A stretch of 64,000 nt of DNA from Opitutaceae bacterium (GTDB taxonomy: Bacteria; Verrucomicrobiota; Verrucomicrobiia; Opitutales; Opitutaceae): assembly GCA_003164715.1 (NCBI GenBank), contig PLTZ01000013.1, positions 62,001 to 126,000 of the forward strand. Direction: 5' to 3'. The position numbers and the translations under genes are program-made. The notes under the pieces were generated by a model. That model searched no databases, had not been told where the DNA came from, and worked only from the letters and a program-made list of their open reading frames with translations. Positions 32,668-43,400 of the stretch are shown here, piece after piece (the first letter of the stretch is position 1; each line of letters begins with the position of its first letter).

Positions 32668-33255
32668 CTACTCTGCGGCAAAGTCAAAGTACTCGAGGCC
32701 GTAGAGCACGATCTTGTGGTCCGTTGTGTCCTTCACGTAGAAGTGGACGTTGTAAGGGCCGGGGCGCAGCAGGAGGGCGTACCCCGCGTGGTAGCCGCCC
32801 TGGTCGTCGGTCGTCACCGTGCAGAAGTCGTAGTACTTCTCCTCCGCGTGGCCCGGCACCGATTCGGGCAGGAGCTCGTTGCCCGGGTGCTGCGGCCTGC
32901 CGTTGATGCACAGGACGTAGGTGTGCCGGTGCAGCAGGTGCTCCAGATCCAGGTCGAAGACGAAGCCGTGGGCGAACGAGCTGCGCACGTGGAGGCTGCC
33001 GGTGGTCTCTGCGCTGACCACGCGGCCCCACGCGGGCGGATTGATGAGCGGATACTCGGCGTCGTACGGAGCCGTGCTCGCAAAAAACCTCGTCGCTGCC
33101 GCGAGAAACGCGGCGTCCGCGGAACCCGCGGGCGCGGCCTGGGAGCCGGCGCCGAGGATCCGGCAGTCGTCCCGGGCGACGACCGCGTAGTTCTCGGCCG
33201 CAAGGGGCAGCGATACGAGGAGCAAAGAGGACAGGAGCAGCTTGGGGAGGTTCAT
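32668..33255 (-). CDS. Secreted protein of unknown function
   Basis: I do not recognise this 195-residue protein. A clear signal peptide (1-20, cleavage near LPLAAENY) is followed by a mature part rich in aromatic residues and histidine. It has three cysteines (C31, C115 region, C145 region) and repeated beta-strand-like segments ending in VHFYVKDTTDHKIVLYGLEY in part. It may be a small beta-sandwich that acts in the periplasm. It follows the phosphoribosyltransferase gene by 43 bp on the same strand, which suggests co-transcription but no shared function. Confidence 0.65.
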   Translation of the reverse strand: MNLPKLLLSSLLLVSLPLAAENYAVVARDDCRILGAGSQAAPAGSADAAFLAAATRFFASTAPYDAEYPLINPPAWGRVVSAETTGSLHVRSSFAHGFVFDLDLEHLLHRHTYVLCINGRPQHPGNELLPESVPGHAEEKYYDFCTVTTDDQGGYHAGYALLLRPGPYNVHFYVKDTTDHKIVLYGLEYFDFAAE

Positions 33256-33298
33256 GGCGTTTCGGGCACCGCATGCGTACGGCCCGGGCGCGGCAAGA

Positions 33299-33982
33299 TC
33301 AATAGCGATGCTCGCCAGGGTACGTGGCCTTCAGGCGGAGGGCCTGCGCCTCCGTCAGCAGGCTGCGCACCTCCTGGTCCGTCGTCTGCGTGAAGTCCGC
33401 GTACCACTCGCCAACGCTCGAGAACTGCTCCGGGACCATGATGGCCGCGACCTCGTCGGCCTCGGCCTGGAGCCGGGCGAACGTGTCGCGGGGGATGACC
33501 GGCGCGGCCGCGACGACGAGGCTGGCCTTCTGCCTGCGCAGGGCCGCGATCGCGGCCCGCACGGTCGAGCCCGTGGCGATGCCGTCGTCGATGACGATCA
33601 CGGCCCGCCCGGCGAGGGCGCAGGAGGGCCGGGTCCCGCGGTAGGCCTTCTCCCGCCGGATGAGCTCGAGGGTCTCACGCTCCGCGACGGCGTCGATCAC
33701 CTCTTTGCCGAGGCCGAGCGAATCGACAACGCGGTCGTTGAGCACGCGCACGTTGCCGGTCGCGATGGCCCCCATGGCCAGCTCCGGCTGCCACGGCACG
33801 CCGAGCTTGCGGACGAGGAACACGTCGAGCTCGAGGCCGAGCCGCCGCGCCACGGCGTCGGCGACCGGGACGCCGCCCCTCGGCAGGCCGAGCACGATCG
33901 CGTCCTCTCGGCCTGCAAAAGCTAGCAGCTTCTCGGCCAGGAGCCGGCCCGCCTCGACACGCGTGCTGAACCGGGCGTGCAT
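33299..33982 (-). CDS. Phosphoribosyltransferase-domain protein
   Basis: A type I PRTase fold of 227 residues. The PRPP-binding motif is AVIVIDDGIATGSTVRAA, and the N-terminal block AIVLGLPRGGVPVADAVA is typical of this uncharacterised group, often found beside stress or dienelactone-hydrolase genes. It is not one of the standard purine, pyrimidine or ComF enzymes, and the nucleobase is unknown. ATG 33982 (MHARFS) matches the usual start of the family. ATG 34015 adds eleven residues and has GGA seven bases upstream, so it cannot be excluded. Confidence 0.75.
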   Translation of the reverse strand: MHARFSTRVEAGRLLAEKLLAFAGREDAIVLGLPRGGVPVADAVARRLGLELDVFLVRKLGVPWQPELAMGAIATGNVRVLNDRVVDSLGLGKEVIDAVAERETLELIRREKAYRGTRPSCALAGRAVIVIDDGIATGSTVRAAIAALRRQKASLVVAAAPVIPRDTFARLQAEADEVAAIMVPEQFSSVGEWYADFTQTTDQEVRSLLTEAQALRLKATYPGEHRY

Positions 33983-34235
33983 CACGATTATCACTACGGC
34001 GCCCGGGCCGCCCATTCAAGTCCGCGCGCAGGGCGGCGCTGCGGCATAGAGGGCGCTTGTAGACTGGAGTAGGAGCCCTGCAATCCGCGCCGGGACTCCG
34101 GCGATTCTTCAGACGGCACTAGAAAGCCATAAACGTCGTATCGGCAATGGTTAGCATCCTCCGGAGTTCCCGGACCGGGCACCGCCGCCCGGGATTGCGC
34201 TAAGAATCCGTGGCGTGGCGTGTCTTTATTAATCG

Positions 34236-34853
34236 ATGGAGTCATGCTTGTCTCCCCTTAATGCCCCCATGGAACCGCTGATGTTCGAAGGCGAGCAGCC
34301 GAGACCGTCCCCCGCCTCAATCTCCGAGGTTCCGCGGCCCGAGGGCGCGCAGCCCCGTCCCCGGTCGATCGTCGCGCTGTTCCAGTCGGAGGAGAGCGCG
34401 CTGCTGCACTTCGCCCTCGGCATCGTGGGCCAGCGCGCGGTCGCCGAGGAGCTGGTGCAGGAGGGGTTCCTCCGCCTCCAGAAGGTCTGGGGCCAGGTGG
34501 ACAATCCGCGCGGCTGGATCTACCGCAGCATCCGCAACCTCGCGCTCAACCACCTGCGCGACAGGCCCAGGGAGACTCCCTTGGACGAGGAGCGCGCCTC
34601 TGCGGAGGAGAGCCTGCCGCGCGACCTCCTCGGCCGCAGCGAGGCCGTGGGGACCGTGCGCATGCTGCTCGCGGAGATGCCCGAGGAGGACCGGAACCTG
34701 ATCACACTCAAATACCACGAGAACCTGAAATACCAGGAGATCAGCAGGAGGACGGGGCTAAGCGTGGGAAACGTGGGGTTCAGGCTGCACCACCTGCTGA
34801 AGGGGCTCCTGGACGGCCTGCAGCGCGCGGGCATCGAGGGGAGCCAGGGATAG
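34236..34853 (+). CDS. ECF-type RNA polymerase sigma factor
   Basis: A 205-residue sigma-70 family factor with only regions 2 and 4. Region 2 covers about 55-110 (EELVQEGFLRLQKVW, RGWIYRSIRNLALNHLRD), and region 4 about 145-200 (MPEEDRNLITLKYHENLKYQEI, with a helix-turn-helix ending in GNVGFRLHHLLKG). An extra N-terminal stretch of about 45 residues is Pro-rich. ATG 34269 or 34281 would shorten it; no ribosome site favours one start. The following gene begins nine bases after its stop and encodes a membrane protein with an anti-sigma-like cytoplasmic end, so the pair should work together. The 220-bp region before it has no recognisable -35 GGAAC in the right direction. Confidence 0.9.
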   Translation: MESCLSPLNAPMEPLMFEGEQPRPSPASISEVPRPEGAQPRPRSIVALFQSEESALLHFALGIVGQRAVAEELVQEGFLRLQKVWGQVDNPRGWIYRSIRNLALNHLRDRPRETPLDEERASAEESLPRDLLGRSEAVGTVRMLLAEMPEEDRNLITLKYHENLKYQEISRRTGLSVGNVGFRLHHLLKGLLDGLQRAGIEGSQG

Positions 34854-34862
34854 GAGGCCACC

Positions 34863-37418
34863 ATGAATTACGACGAAAAAGACAGCGAAACGAAGGGAAA
34901 GATCTCAGCCGAGCTGGAGGCGCGCATCGTGGCGTGGATCTCCGGAGAGGCGCCCGCGGGCGAGGTGGCGGAGCTCGAGCGGCTGACGGCCGAAAACCCC
35001 GGCGTCGCGGCCTTTAAGAAGCAGATCGAGGCGACGCGGAAACTCGTGGAGGAGGCGGTGTCCCCCGACCCGGTGCCGCTCAGGCTCTCCAGTGAGCGCC
35101 GCACCGAGCTTCTGCGGGCCCTGGGCCGGCAGGAGGGCCCGGCCGCCGATGCGGTCGCGTCGCTGGCCGCCCTGAGGCGCCGGCAGCGGATCGAGCACCA
35201 GTGGTTCCTTGCGGCCGCGGCCTGCCTCGTCCTCGGCCTGTTCGTGTCCGCGATGTTCATCCCGTCCTTCCAGAGGGTTCATTCCGCGTCGGCGCAAAAG
35301 CGGGCGCCCTATGTCATGGGTATGGAGGTGAGGCAGGAGAAGTTGCAGAAGGCCGAGAGGTTGGCCCGGGAGGAGAAGAACGAGTCGGCGACCTATTCCG
35401 GAGAAGGCCGGGACCGTGAGGTCGTGATCCAGATGCCGGCTTTGGCCGCGGACGAGGTGGCGGAGGCGAACCCTCCGCAAGCCGACCAGGCCGCGCCCGA
35501 GGAGCCCGTCGCCAGGGGGTACGGGTCGCCGCGGATGGAGGCGAAGCTGTTGCCGGCGCCAACGGCGTTCAGCCCGCAACTCACGCTGTCGGCGGTCGCG
35601 GGCAACAAGAAGGAGTTCGACGAGTCGATCCAGCGGAGAGCGGCCGGGTATGTCGAACGCTTCGGCACCGCGGCCGCACCGGAATCGGCCGGCCATGGCG
35701 GGGTGGTGGCGGGGAGTCTGGCCACCGGCGAGGAGGCTTCCCTTTCGCCGGCGCCCATGAACGCGCCCGAGTCCCGGTCCGAGGCGCCGATCGTGCTCTC
35801 GCCGTTCTCGGTCGACGCCACGGAGGACAAAGGGAGCTACCGGGCGAACAGCACGCTGGCCGGCACCCGCGTGCGCACGGACCTGAAGAGCGTCTCGTCG
35901 GGGATCAACGTGGTATCCGCGCAGTTCCTTAAGGACGCCGGCGCGAAGAATGCGCAGGACCTGTTAAGCGACACACCAAAGACGGAAGGCGCGGGACCAA
36001 ATGTTATGTTGTTCGGCACGGGGTCCCCGGGCGAGGTCCCGCCGTCCGCGGTGGCCGCAGCGCTCGCCCCTGCGGGCGCCTCGACCCAGGAGGAGACGTC
36101 AGCATCGAGGGAGCCCGTCTCCACGTTCTCGCTCCACGTGAGCGACGTGTCCTTCCGGCTTGCGCAGGAGGCGCTGGCCCGCGGCGAGCTGCCGGACCCC
36201 GCCGGGATCCGCCCGGAGGAGTTCTACAACGCCTTTAGCTACGGAGACCCCGAGCCGTCGATGGAGGAGAAGATCTCGTGCCGCACGGAGCAGTCCGCCG
36301 ACCCCGTGATGCAGCAGCGCAACCTCGTGCGGATCGCGATGCGCGTGCCCGCCACAGGCCGCGGCGCCGCGGAGCCCCTGCGCCTGACCGTGCTCCTCGA
36401 CACCTCGGGATCGATGGAGCGCGAGGACCGCGCGGCGGCCGTTCAGAGCGCCATGAAGGTCCTGGTCTCGCTCCTCGGGCCCGCCGACCGTGTGACGCTG
36501 ATCGGGTTCGCGCGCCGGCCGCGGCTCCTCGCCGACCGGCTGCCGGGCGACCAGGCCGGCCGGCTGCTCGAGATCCTCGCGCACACCCCTGCCGAGGGAG
36601 GAACGAACCTCGAGGAGGCGATCAAGCTCGGTCGCGAGGTGGCGCTTCGCCAGTACCTTGCGCAGGCGCAGAACCGGGTCGTGCTGCTCACGGACGGCGC
36701 GGCCAATCTGGGCGACGCCGACCCCGCGCACCTGGCCACGCTCGCCGAGGCCATGCGCCAGCAGGGCATCGCGTTCGACGCCTGCGGCGTCGGGACCGAC
36801 GGGATCGACGACTCGGTCCTCGAGGCGCTCACGCGCAAGGGTTCGGGGCGCTACTACGTTGTCGACACCCCGGAGTCGGCCAACGCCGGATTCGCCCGGC
36901 AGCTGGCCGGGGCGTTCCACCCGGCCGCCGAGAACGTCAAGGTCCAGGTGCGGTTCAACCCGGCGCGGGTCGGCGCCTACCGGCTGATCGGCTTCGAGCA
37001 CCACCGGCTCAGCAAGGAGGACTTCCGCAACGACAAGGTCGCGGCGGCGGCACTCGCGGGCGGCGAGGCGGCGGTGGCGCTCTACGACGTCGAGGTGCTC
37101 CCGCAGGGCGACGGCGAACTCGGCGAGGTGTACGTGCGTTTCCGCGACACGGCCGGCGGCGCGATGGTCGAGCGCTCGTGGACGCTGGCCTACGACGCGC
37201 ACGCGCCGGCCTTCGACCGGGCGAGCCCCTCCATGCAGCTCGCGGGGACGGCCGCGCTCCTGGCCGAGAAGCTCCAGGGCGGCCCGCGGGCGGGCGCCAT
37301 CCACCTCGCCCAGCTCGCGCCCGTCGTGAACGCCCTGCGCGGCCGCTATGCGCACGAGGCGAGGGTGCAGGAGCTTGCCGCGATGTACGAGCAGATGCGC
37401 CGCATCCGCCCGGAGTGA
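34863..37418 (+). CDS. Membrane anti-sigma-like / TonB-plug-like / von Willebrand A fusion protein
   Basis: An 851-residue protein with a very unusual order. (1) A cytoplasmic helical part, 1-110, acidic and resembling the N-terminus of anti-sigma factors, without the zinc HxxxCxxC motif. (2) A transmembrane helix, 113-134. (3) A Pro/Ala/Glu-rich linker. (4) A segment, about 309-372, that reads like the plug of Opitutaceae TonB receptors (VLSPFSVDAT, NSTLAGTRVRTDL, INVVSAQFLKDAGA). (5) A von Willebrand A module: N-terminal extension about 418-470, MIDAS DTSGS 513-517, Rossmann domain to about 690 and a YfbK-like C-terminal domain. Shine-Dalgarno AGGAGG lies seven bases before the ATG. The gene is co-transcribed with the sigma factor and probably controls it from across the inner membrane. 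The role of the plug-like part is unknown. Confidence 0.8.
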   Translation: MNYDEKDSETKGKISAELEARIVAWISGEAPAGEVAELERLTAENPGVAAFKKQIEATRKLVEEAVSPDPVPLRLSSERRTELLRALGRQEGPAADAVASLAALRRRQRIEHQWFLAAAACLVLGLFVSAMFIPSFQRVHSASAQKRAPYVMGMEVRQEKLQKAERLAREEKNESATYSGEGRDREVVIQMPALAADEVAEANPPQADQAAPEEPVARGYGSPRMEAKLLPAPTAFSPQLTLSAVAGNKKEFDESIQRRAAGYVERFGTAAAPESAGHGGVVAGSLATGEEASLSPAPMNAPESRSEAPIVLSPFSVDATEDKGSYRANSTLAGTRVRTDLKSVSSGINVVSAQFLKDAGAKNAQDLLSDTPKTEGAGPNVMLFGTGSPGEVPPSAVAAALAPAGASTQEETSASREPVSTFSLHVSDVSFRLAQEALARGELPDPAGIRPEEFYNAFSYGDPEPSMEEKISCRTEQSADPVMQQRNLVRIAMRVPATGRGAAEPLRLTVLLDTSGSMEREDRAAAVQSAMKVLVSLLGPADRVTLIGFARRPRLLADRLPGDQAGRLLEILAHTPAEGGTNLEEAIKLGREVALRQYLAQAQNRVVLLTDGAANLGDADPAHLATLAEAMRQQGIAFDACGVGTDGIDDSVLEALTRKGSGRYYVVDTPESANAGFARQLAGAFHPAAENVKVQVRFNPARVGAYRLIGFEHHRLSKEDFRNDKVAAAALAGGEAAVALYDVEVLPQGDGELGEVYVRFRDTAGGAMVERSWTLAYDAHAPAFDRASPSMQLAGTAALLAEKLQGGPRAGAIHLAQLAPVVNALRGRYAHEARVQELAAMYEQMRRIRPE

Positions 37419-37484
37419 CGCACCCGGCGGACCCTCACCCACCCCAACCCTGGGCGTGGCCGATTTCAAACCAAAGGATATCAG

Positions 37485-40400
37485 ATGAATGGATACAAAA
37501 TCACCGGATCCGCCCCGCTAAGGGCCGGCGTCGCGGCGCTTGCCGCCCTTTCCCGCGCGCTCTGCGCGCCGTCCCCGGAGCCCGACCAGGCGAGCGTGTC
37601 GGCGGGCCTCACGCCCGAGGGCGGGCGGATCGTGGTCGAGGCCAAGGGGATGCCGGCCCCGGCGCCCCTCTTCTTTTCCGCGTCCGTCGAGGAGACGGTG
37701 CGCCTCGGGACGGCGGCGGTCGCCGGCGAGATGCGGCTTCGACTCCATGTCCTTCAGGGACGGCCCGAGGTGCTGACACTCGGGCTGTCGGGCGACGGCG
37801 AGGTGACGGACGTCGCGGGCCCCGGCCTCGGCGCCTGGTCCGTGCGGCGGGCCGCCGGGCCTTCGGGCGCCGGGAGGCTCCTCGATCTCAAGCCCGCGGG
37901 CGAAGCTGCCGGGGCCCGGGACTTCGAGCTTGTCGTGCGGACGCGACTCGAGAAACCGGCCGTGCCGGGAACGACCGCCGTCCTGGTCGCCACGCCGGGC
38001 GAGGCGGCCGGGTTCTCGTCCACGGTCGAGCTTCGCGCCGACCCGGACGTCGACCTGCGCGTGGCGTCCGCGGCCGGGGAGCTTGCGCTCGGGGGCTTCG
38101 AGGCGCCGGCCGGCCCGCCGCGGTTCATGTCGACCGGTGACGGCCGGATCGAGGTGAGCCTCGCCCGGCGGGGCGCGGCCGTCGGGGACGCGGAACTCGC
38201 CGGGGCGCAGCTCTTCGGAAGGCTCGCGGCCGCGGGTTCAAGTGTGGACTTCACGCTCCGGGGCCAGCTCTTGGTGAGGAGGGCGGGGGCGCGCCTGCGG
38301 ATCCTCTCGGGCCGGGCGGCATTGAGCGACCGGACCGCCGGCGACGGCTGGCACGCGGAGCTCGTCCGGGTTGGCGGGGGCCGCTTTGCGTACGACCTGG
38401 TGGGCGAGCGCGAGGGCGCGCTGCCCTTCGAGCTTGCCTTCGCGGCCGCGGTCGCCGAGCGCGGCGACTGGCGCGCGCTCGACTTCGCCATGCCGGCCGG
38501 CGCCGTCGTCCCCCTGGACCTCGAGGGCCTCGGTTCCGGCGTCGCGTTTGATCCGGACCTGCCGATCGTCCCGGCGCCCGCCAGGGCCGGCTGGAGGGGG
38601 TTCCTTCCCGCGGACGGCTCGGCCTCGCTCGCGTGGAAGCCGCTGCGCGCGGCCGAGCAGGGCGCGCTCTTCTTCACGAGCTCCGAGCAGACGGACGTGC
38701 GCGTCGGGGACGGCCTCCTGCGCGAATCGTCGCGTCTCACGCTCCGGGTGCTGCAGGGGAAGCTTGGCTCCGTCAGGCTGCGCCTCGAGGGACCTGGGGA
38801 GATCCTGGGGGTCGAGGGGGCGAACATCGTCGGCTGGAAGGTCGTGCCCGACGGCAACGCGCGGGTTCTCGAGGTGAGGTTCAGCCGGCCGGTGGAGGCC
38901 GAGGGCTCGCTCACCGTGAACAGCCAGGCCGAGCTCGGGGGCTTCCCGGTCCGGGCCGAGCCGCTGCGGCTCGTCCCCGAGGGCATCGTCCGGCACTCCG
39001 GCTTCGTGCGCGTGGCGAACCGCGGGTCCGTGCGCCTGGAGGTGGCGGACGTGACGGGGATGATGCAGCTTGCGCCGGCGCAGTTCCCGGGCGGGGAGGC
39101 GGAGGCGGGCGTGCGCCAGGTCTTCGTGTTCCGCTTCCCCTCGGCCGACTACGGCTACCGCGTCGCGGCCACCGAGATCCAGCCCGAGGTCGGCGTCTCG
39201 GAGGTCTCGACCTACGAGCTGTCGGAGACCGACCGGGTCATCAATACCGAGCTTGAACTCGACGTGCGCGAGGCGCCACTGAGGGACTGGTTGGTCGGGA
39301 TCCCCGACGACTTCACGGTGGCCTCGGTCGAGGGTGGCGGCGTGACCGACTACGTGGCCGAGGCCTCGTCGGCCGGCGGTTACAGGAGCCTGAAGGTCAT
39401 CTTCGGCCGCGCCGTGGAGGGCCGCCAGCTCGTCAGGCTGCGGCTCGAGAAAAACCAGCAGGCGGCCGCCGGGGACTGGAGCCTGAGGCCGCTGCGGTTC
39501 CCTGCCGCCAAGTCCGTGCAGGGGCATGTCGGCGCCGTCTCGACGCCGGGCTACCGGATCGTGCCCGCGAGGGTCGAGCAGCTGGTCGAGGTCCCGCTCA
39601 GCTATTTTCCGAGGCAGACCGCCGGTCTCCAGCAGGCGTGGCGGCTGCGCGGCCAGGAGTGGTCGGCAGATTTGAGGGTCGAGGCCCTGGGCCAGAGCGT
39701 CCAGGCGGACGTGTTCCACCTCTATTCGATCAAGGAGGGGATCGTGTATGGCAGCGTGCTGCTCAACTACTTCGTGGTCGGCGCGCCGGCGAGCCAGTGG
39801 CGCATCCAGGTCCCCGCGTCCGTGGGCAACATCGACGTCGTGGGCGAGAACGTCCAGCGCGACTGGCGGCGGGAGGGCGACCAGGTCGTGGTCACGCTGC
39901 ACCAGCCGGTGCTGGGCGCCGCCACGCTCCTGGTCACCTTCGAGCAGCCGATGAGCGCGCGGGGCGGCACCATAGAGCCCGGCCAGGTCCGCCCGCTCGG
40001 CGTTCAGGCCGAGCGCGGGTTTGTCGAGGTGGTGAGTCCGCTGCAGGTGAAGTTCGCCGTCCGGAAGGCCGAGGGCGGGCTCCTCAAGCTGGAGCCCATG
40101 GAGCTGCCCGCGGAGTTCCGGCTGCTCAGCAGCGCGCCGGCGCTCGCGGTCTACCAGTACACGGCGAGGCCCTTCAGCCTGGAGATGGGCGTCGAGTGGT
40201 ACGCGCAGGCGGAGACCGCCGACCAGGTCATCGACTTCGCCAAGCTCTCGAGCCAGGTCTCCCGCGACGGGCAGGTCGTCACCGATGCGCAGTATTTCGT
40301 GAAGACCCATGGGCGCAAGGCCCTGCGGATGTTGATCCCGGCGGGCATGAGGCTGTGGGAGACCCGCGTCGACGGCGAAGCGGCGAGCGCCCAGGTCGAC

Positions 40401-43400
40401 GGCGACACCACGCTCATCCCCCTGCCGGCGCGCGCGAACCCGAACGAGCCGGTCTCGGTGGCGCTGCGCCTGGGGCAGGCGGCGGGCCCGTCGGGCTCCG
40501 ACGTGAGCCTCCTGGCGCCGCGGATGGCGGCCCCGGCGGTGGTCTTGGAGTGGACGCTGCGCGGCGACCCGGGCCTTCTCTTGGTGCCGCGGGGCGGCTC
40601 GGCGAGCCTCGTGCACCCCGCCCTGACCGAGAGCGGCTTCGAGTGGATCTGCGCCCGGGGCTCCGTCGCGGTCGCGTCGCTGCTGGCCGTCGTCCTCCTC
40701 GGGGCGCTCCTCCTCTTGTCGGAGTCGACATGGCGGGTGTCGACCGGCCTCGCGTGCTGCCTCGTGGCGATGGTCGCCGCGTCGATGCTCGCGGCCGACG
40801 CGATGCTCAACCGCCGGGCGAACCTGGGCGAGCTGGCCTACGCCGCGACCATGGTGACGCCCGAGGAGGGCGTCTCGATCCGCGTGGCGAATGTCGGCGA
40901 ATGGCGGGCCATGCTCGTCGGGTGGGGCGTCGCGGCCGCCGCCGCCGGGGCCGCACTCGCGGTCGCGGCCCGGGTTCCTTCCCTTCGCGGCCGTCCGCTC
41001 GCGCGGATCGCCGGCCCGGCTGCGGCCGTCCTCGTCTCGGTCGGGCTCCTGGCCCAGCACGGCGGGGCCGTCCTCTTCTTCGGCGCGGCGTGCGCGGCGG
41101 TGTTCCTGGCCCTGTTCGTGCCGGGGGCCAGCCGCCTGCAGGCGGGCAGGCGCACCGAAAGGCTGGCGCCGCCCCCGGGCCCCGGGGCCGCGACCGTGGC
41201 GTCCCTCCTTGTCGTCGTGGGCGCCGCGGGCCTTTCGCTCGGGTCCGCCCCGGCGCTGCGCGCCGAGCCCGTGCCGGCGCCCTCCGCCTGGATGCAGGAG
41301 GGCTCGAAGGCCGCCCAGGCGATGGTTGAGAACTGGAGCATCCGCAACGGCCGCCTGTTCGCCGACGTGCAGGTCACGGTCCGGGGCGGCCCCGGCGACA
41401 GCTTTCTCCTGCTGCGGGCGCCCGCGACGCTGACCAATTTCTTGGGCGACGGCCTGAGGGTCGGGAAGGTGGAACGCGGCGGGGAGACCTGCTACTACGT
41501 CGCGCCCGAGCGCGAGGGCACCTTCACGGGCCGTGCCCGTTTCGAGATGCCTGTCGCCAAGGGCTCCCGCGGGATCGCCGTGCCGACAGGGCCGGCCGCC
41601 AGCCAGCGGATTACCGTCGAGCTGGACCAGGGCGGATGGGAGTTCACCTCGCCCATGGCGGTTCAGGTCGCTTCGACACCGGGACTCGGCGACTCGAAGA
41701 GCGGGGCCACCCTCATCCTTGCGCCCCAGGGGGAGCCGAGGATCGTGCTGCGGCCCGTGCGCCGGGACGTGGCCGCGGAGCAGACCCAGTTCTACGCGGA
41801 GGCGTCCAACCTCTACGTGCCCGGTCCGGGCGTCGTGGACGGGTTCGCCCGCGTCACCATCCGGCCCGTGCAGGGGCGCGTCGCGGAGCTCGACCTCGAT
41901 ATCCCGAAGGGGCTGACCGTGGGCGACGTGGTCCGCGGACCCGTCGGCGCATGGCGTTTCGACCCCCTGTCCCACCGCCTGCACGTGGCGGTCGAGCCCG
42001 CCCAGTCGGAAACCTTCGGCTTCGATGTCGCCACCCAGCTCGGCGCGGGGGCGCTTCCCTTCCAGGTGTCGCTTGAGCCGCTCCGGGTGGTCGGGGCGGT
42101 GGGCCAGGTGGGCACGCTCGCGACCGCGTTCGGGCCGGAGGCGCAGCCGGAGAGTGTCACGGCGGCCGGGCTTTCGGCCGTGAACGTCGAGGACTTTGAC
42201 ACGGCTCTCGTTCCGCGGACGCGCGACGACCAGCCCGCCGCCACCGTGCAGCAGGTCTGGCGCTACGGCCAGTCGGGCGGCCGCGTCGACCTCAGGATCG
42301 CGGCGGTCGCGCCCGAGGTCCGCGTGACGTCGCGCCAGGTGCTTTCGCTCGGCGACGACCGGATGGTGATGGCGGTCGACCTGAACGTGTCGATTTCGCG
42401 GGCGGGGCTCTTCAAGCTGAGCTTCGCGCTGCCGGAGGGCCTCGAGCTCGAGGCCCTGAGCGGGGCGGCCTTGAACCAGTCGACCGAGGCCGACGAGGGC
42501 GGGACGCGCGTGGTCACGATGCACCTAAGCGGGCGCACGATCGGCGAGAAGGCGTTCGCGCTCACGCTCGGGGGCGCGGCCCCGCGGGCGCAGGAGGCCT
42601 GGCCGGTTCCCCGGGTGGCGATCCGCGAGGCCGGCCGCCAGACGGGCGAGGCGCTGCTCGTCCCCGGAAAGGGGTTGCGGCTGCGCGTTGCGGAGCGCGG
42701 GAAGGTGACCCAGGTCGATCCCGTCTCGGTCGGCGGGCTCCAGCCGGGGACGCTGGCGTTTCGCCTGCTCGAGGGCGACTGGACGCTGCGCGTGGGCATC
42801 GAGGCGCTTGAGCCCTGGGTGACCGTGCAGTCCCTCCAGGAGGTCACCGTTCGCGAGGGCCAGACGCTCACGCGGATCGGCCTGCGGTGCCGCGTCGAGA
42901 ACGCGGCCATCAAGCAGTTTCGGGTCCGGCTTCCGGGCCTCGGCGAAGAGCGCGCAAGGACCGTGCGGGCAACCGGCCCGGCCGTCAGCGACGTGGCGAG
43001 GGTGGAGGGCTCGCCGGACCTCTGGGAGATCCGCTTCCAGCGGGGCATCGTGGGGGACACCGATGCACAGATCGAATTCCAGGGCCCGGCCGTGCGCGAC
43101 GCGGGCCACGAGGACATCGCGCCCCCGGAGTTCCCGGGGGCCCGCCAGGCCGTGCAGTACGTCGCGGTCCGCGGGAGCGGGCGCCTCGAGCTCGAGGCCG
43201 AGCACCTGCCGCGGGGATGGGTCCGCGCGGACTGGGGCGCGGTCGCCGCCAACCTCCAGTCGCGCTCGGACCGGACGGTCCCCGCACTCTGCTTCCGCGT
43301 CGCCGAGCCGGAGCGGGCGCTCGCCGTGACCGTCCGCAGGCACGACATCGCCGGTGCGCTCCGGCTGCGGGTCACCGAGGCCGGCCTCACGACCGTGTTC

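Noticed and set aside
38238-42524. Minus-strand open frame of 1428 codons inside the giant gene
   Set aside because: It is an antisense open frame caused by high GC in third codon positions. Its product is rich in Arg, Gly, Pro and His with no domain, while the plus strand has protein-like composition.
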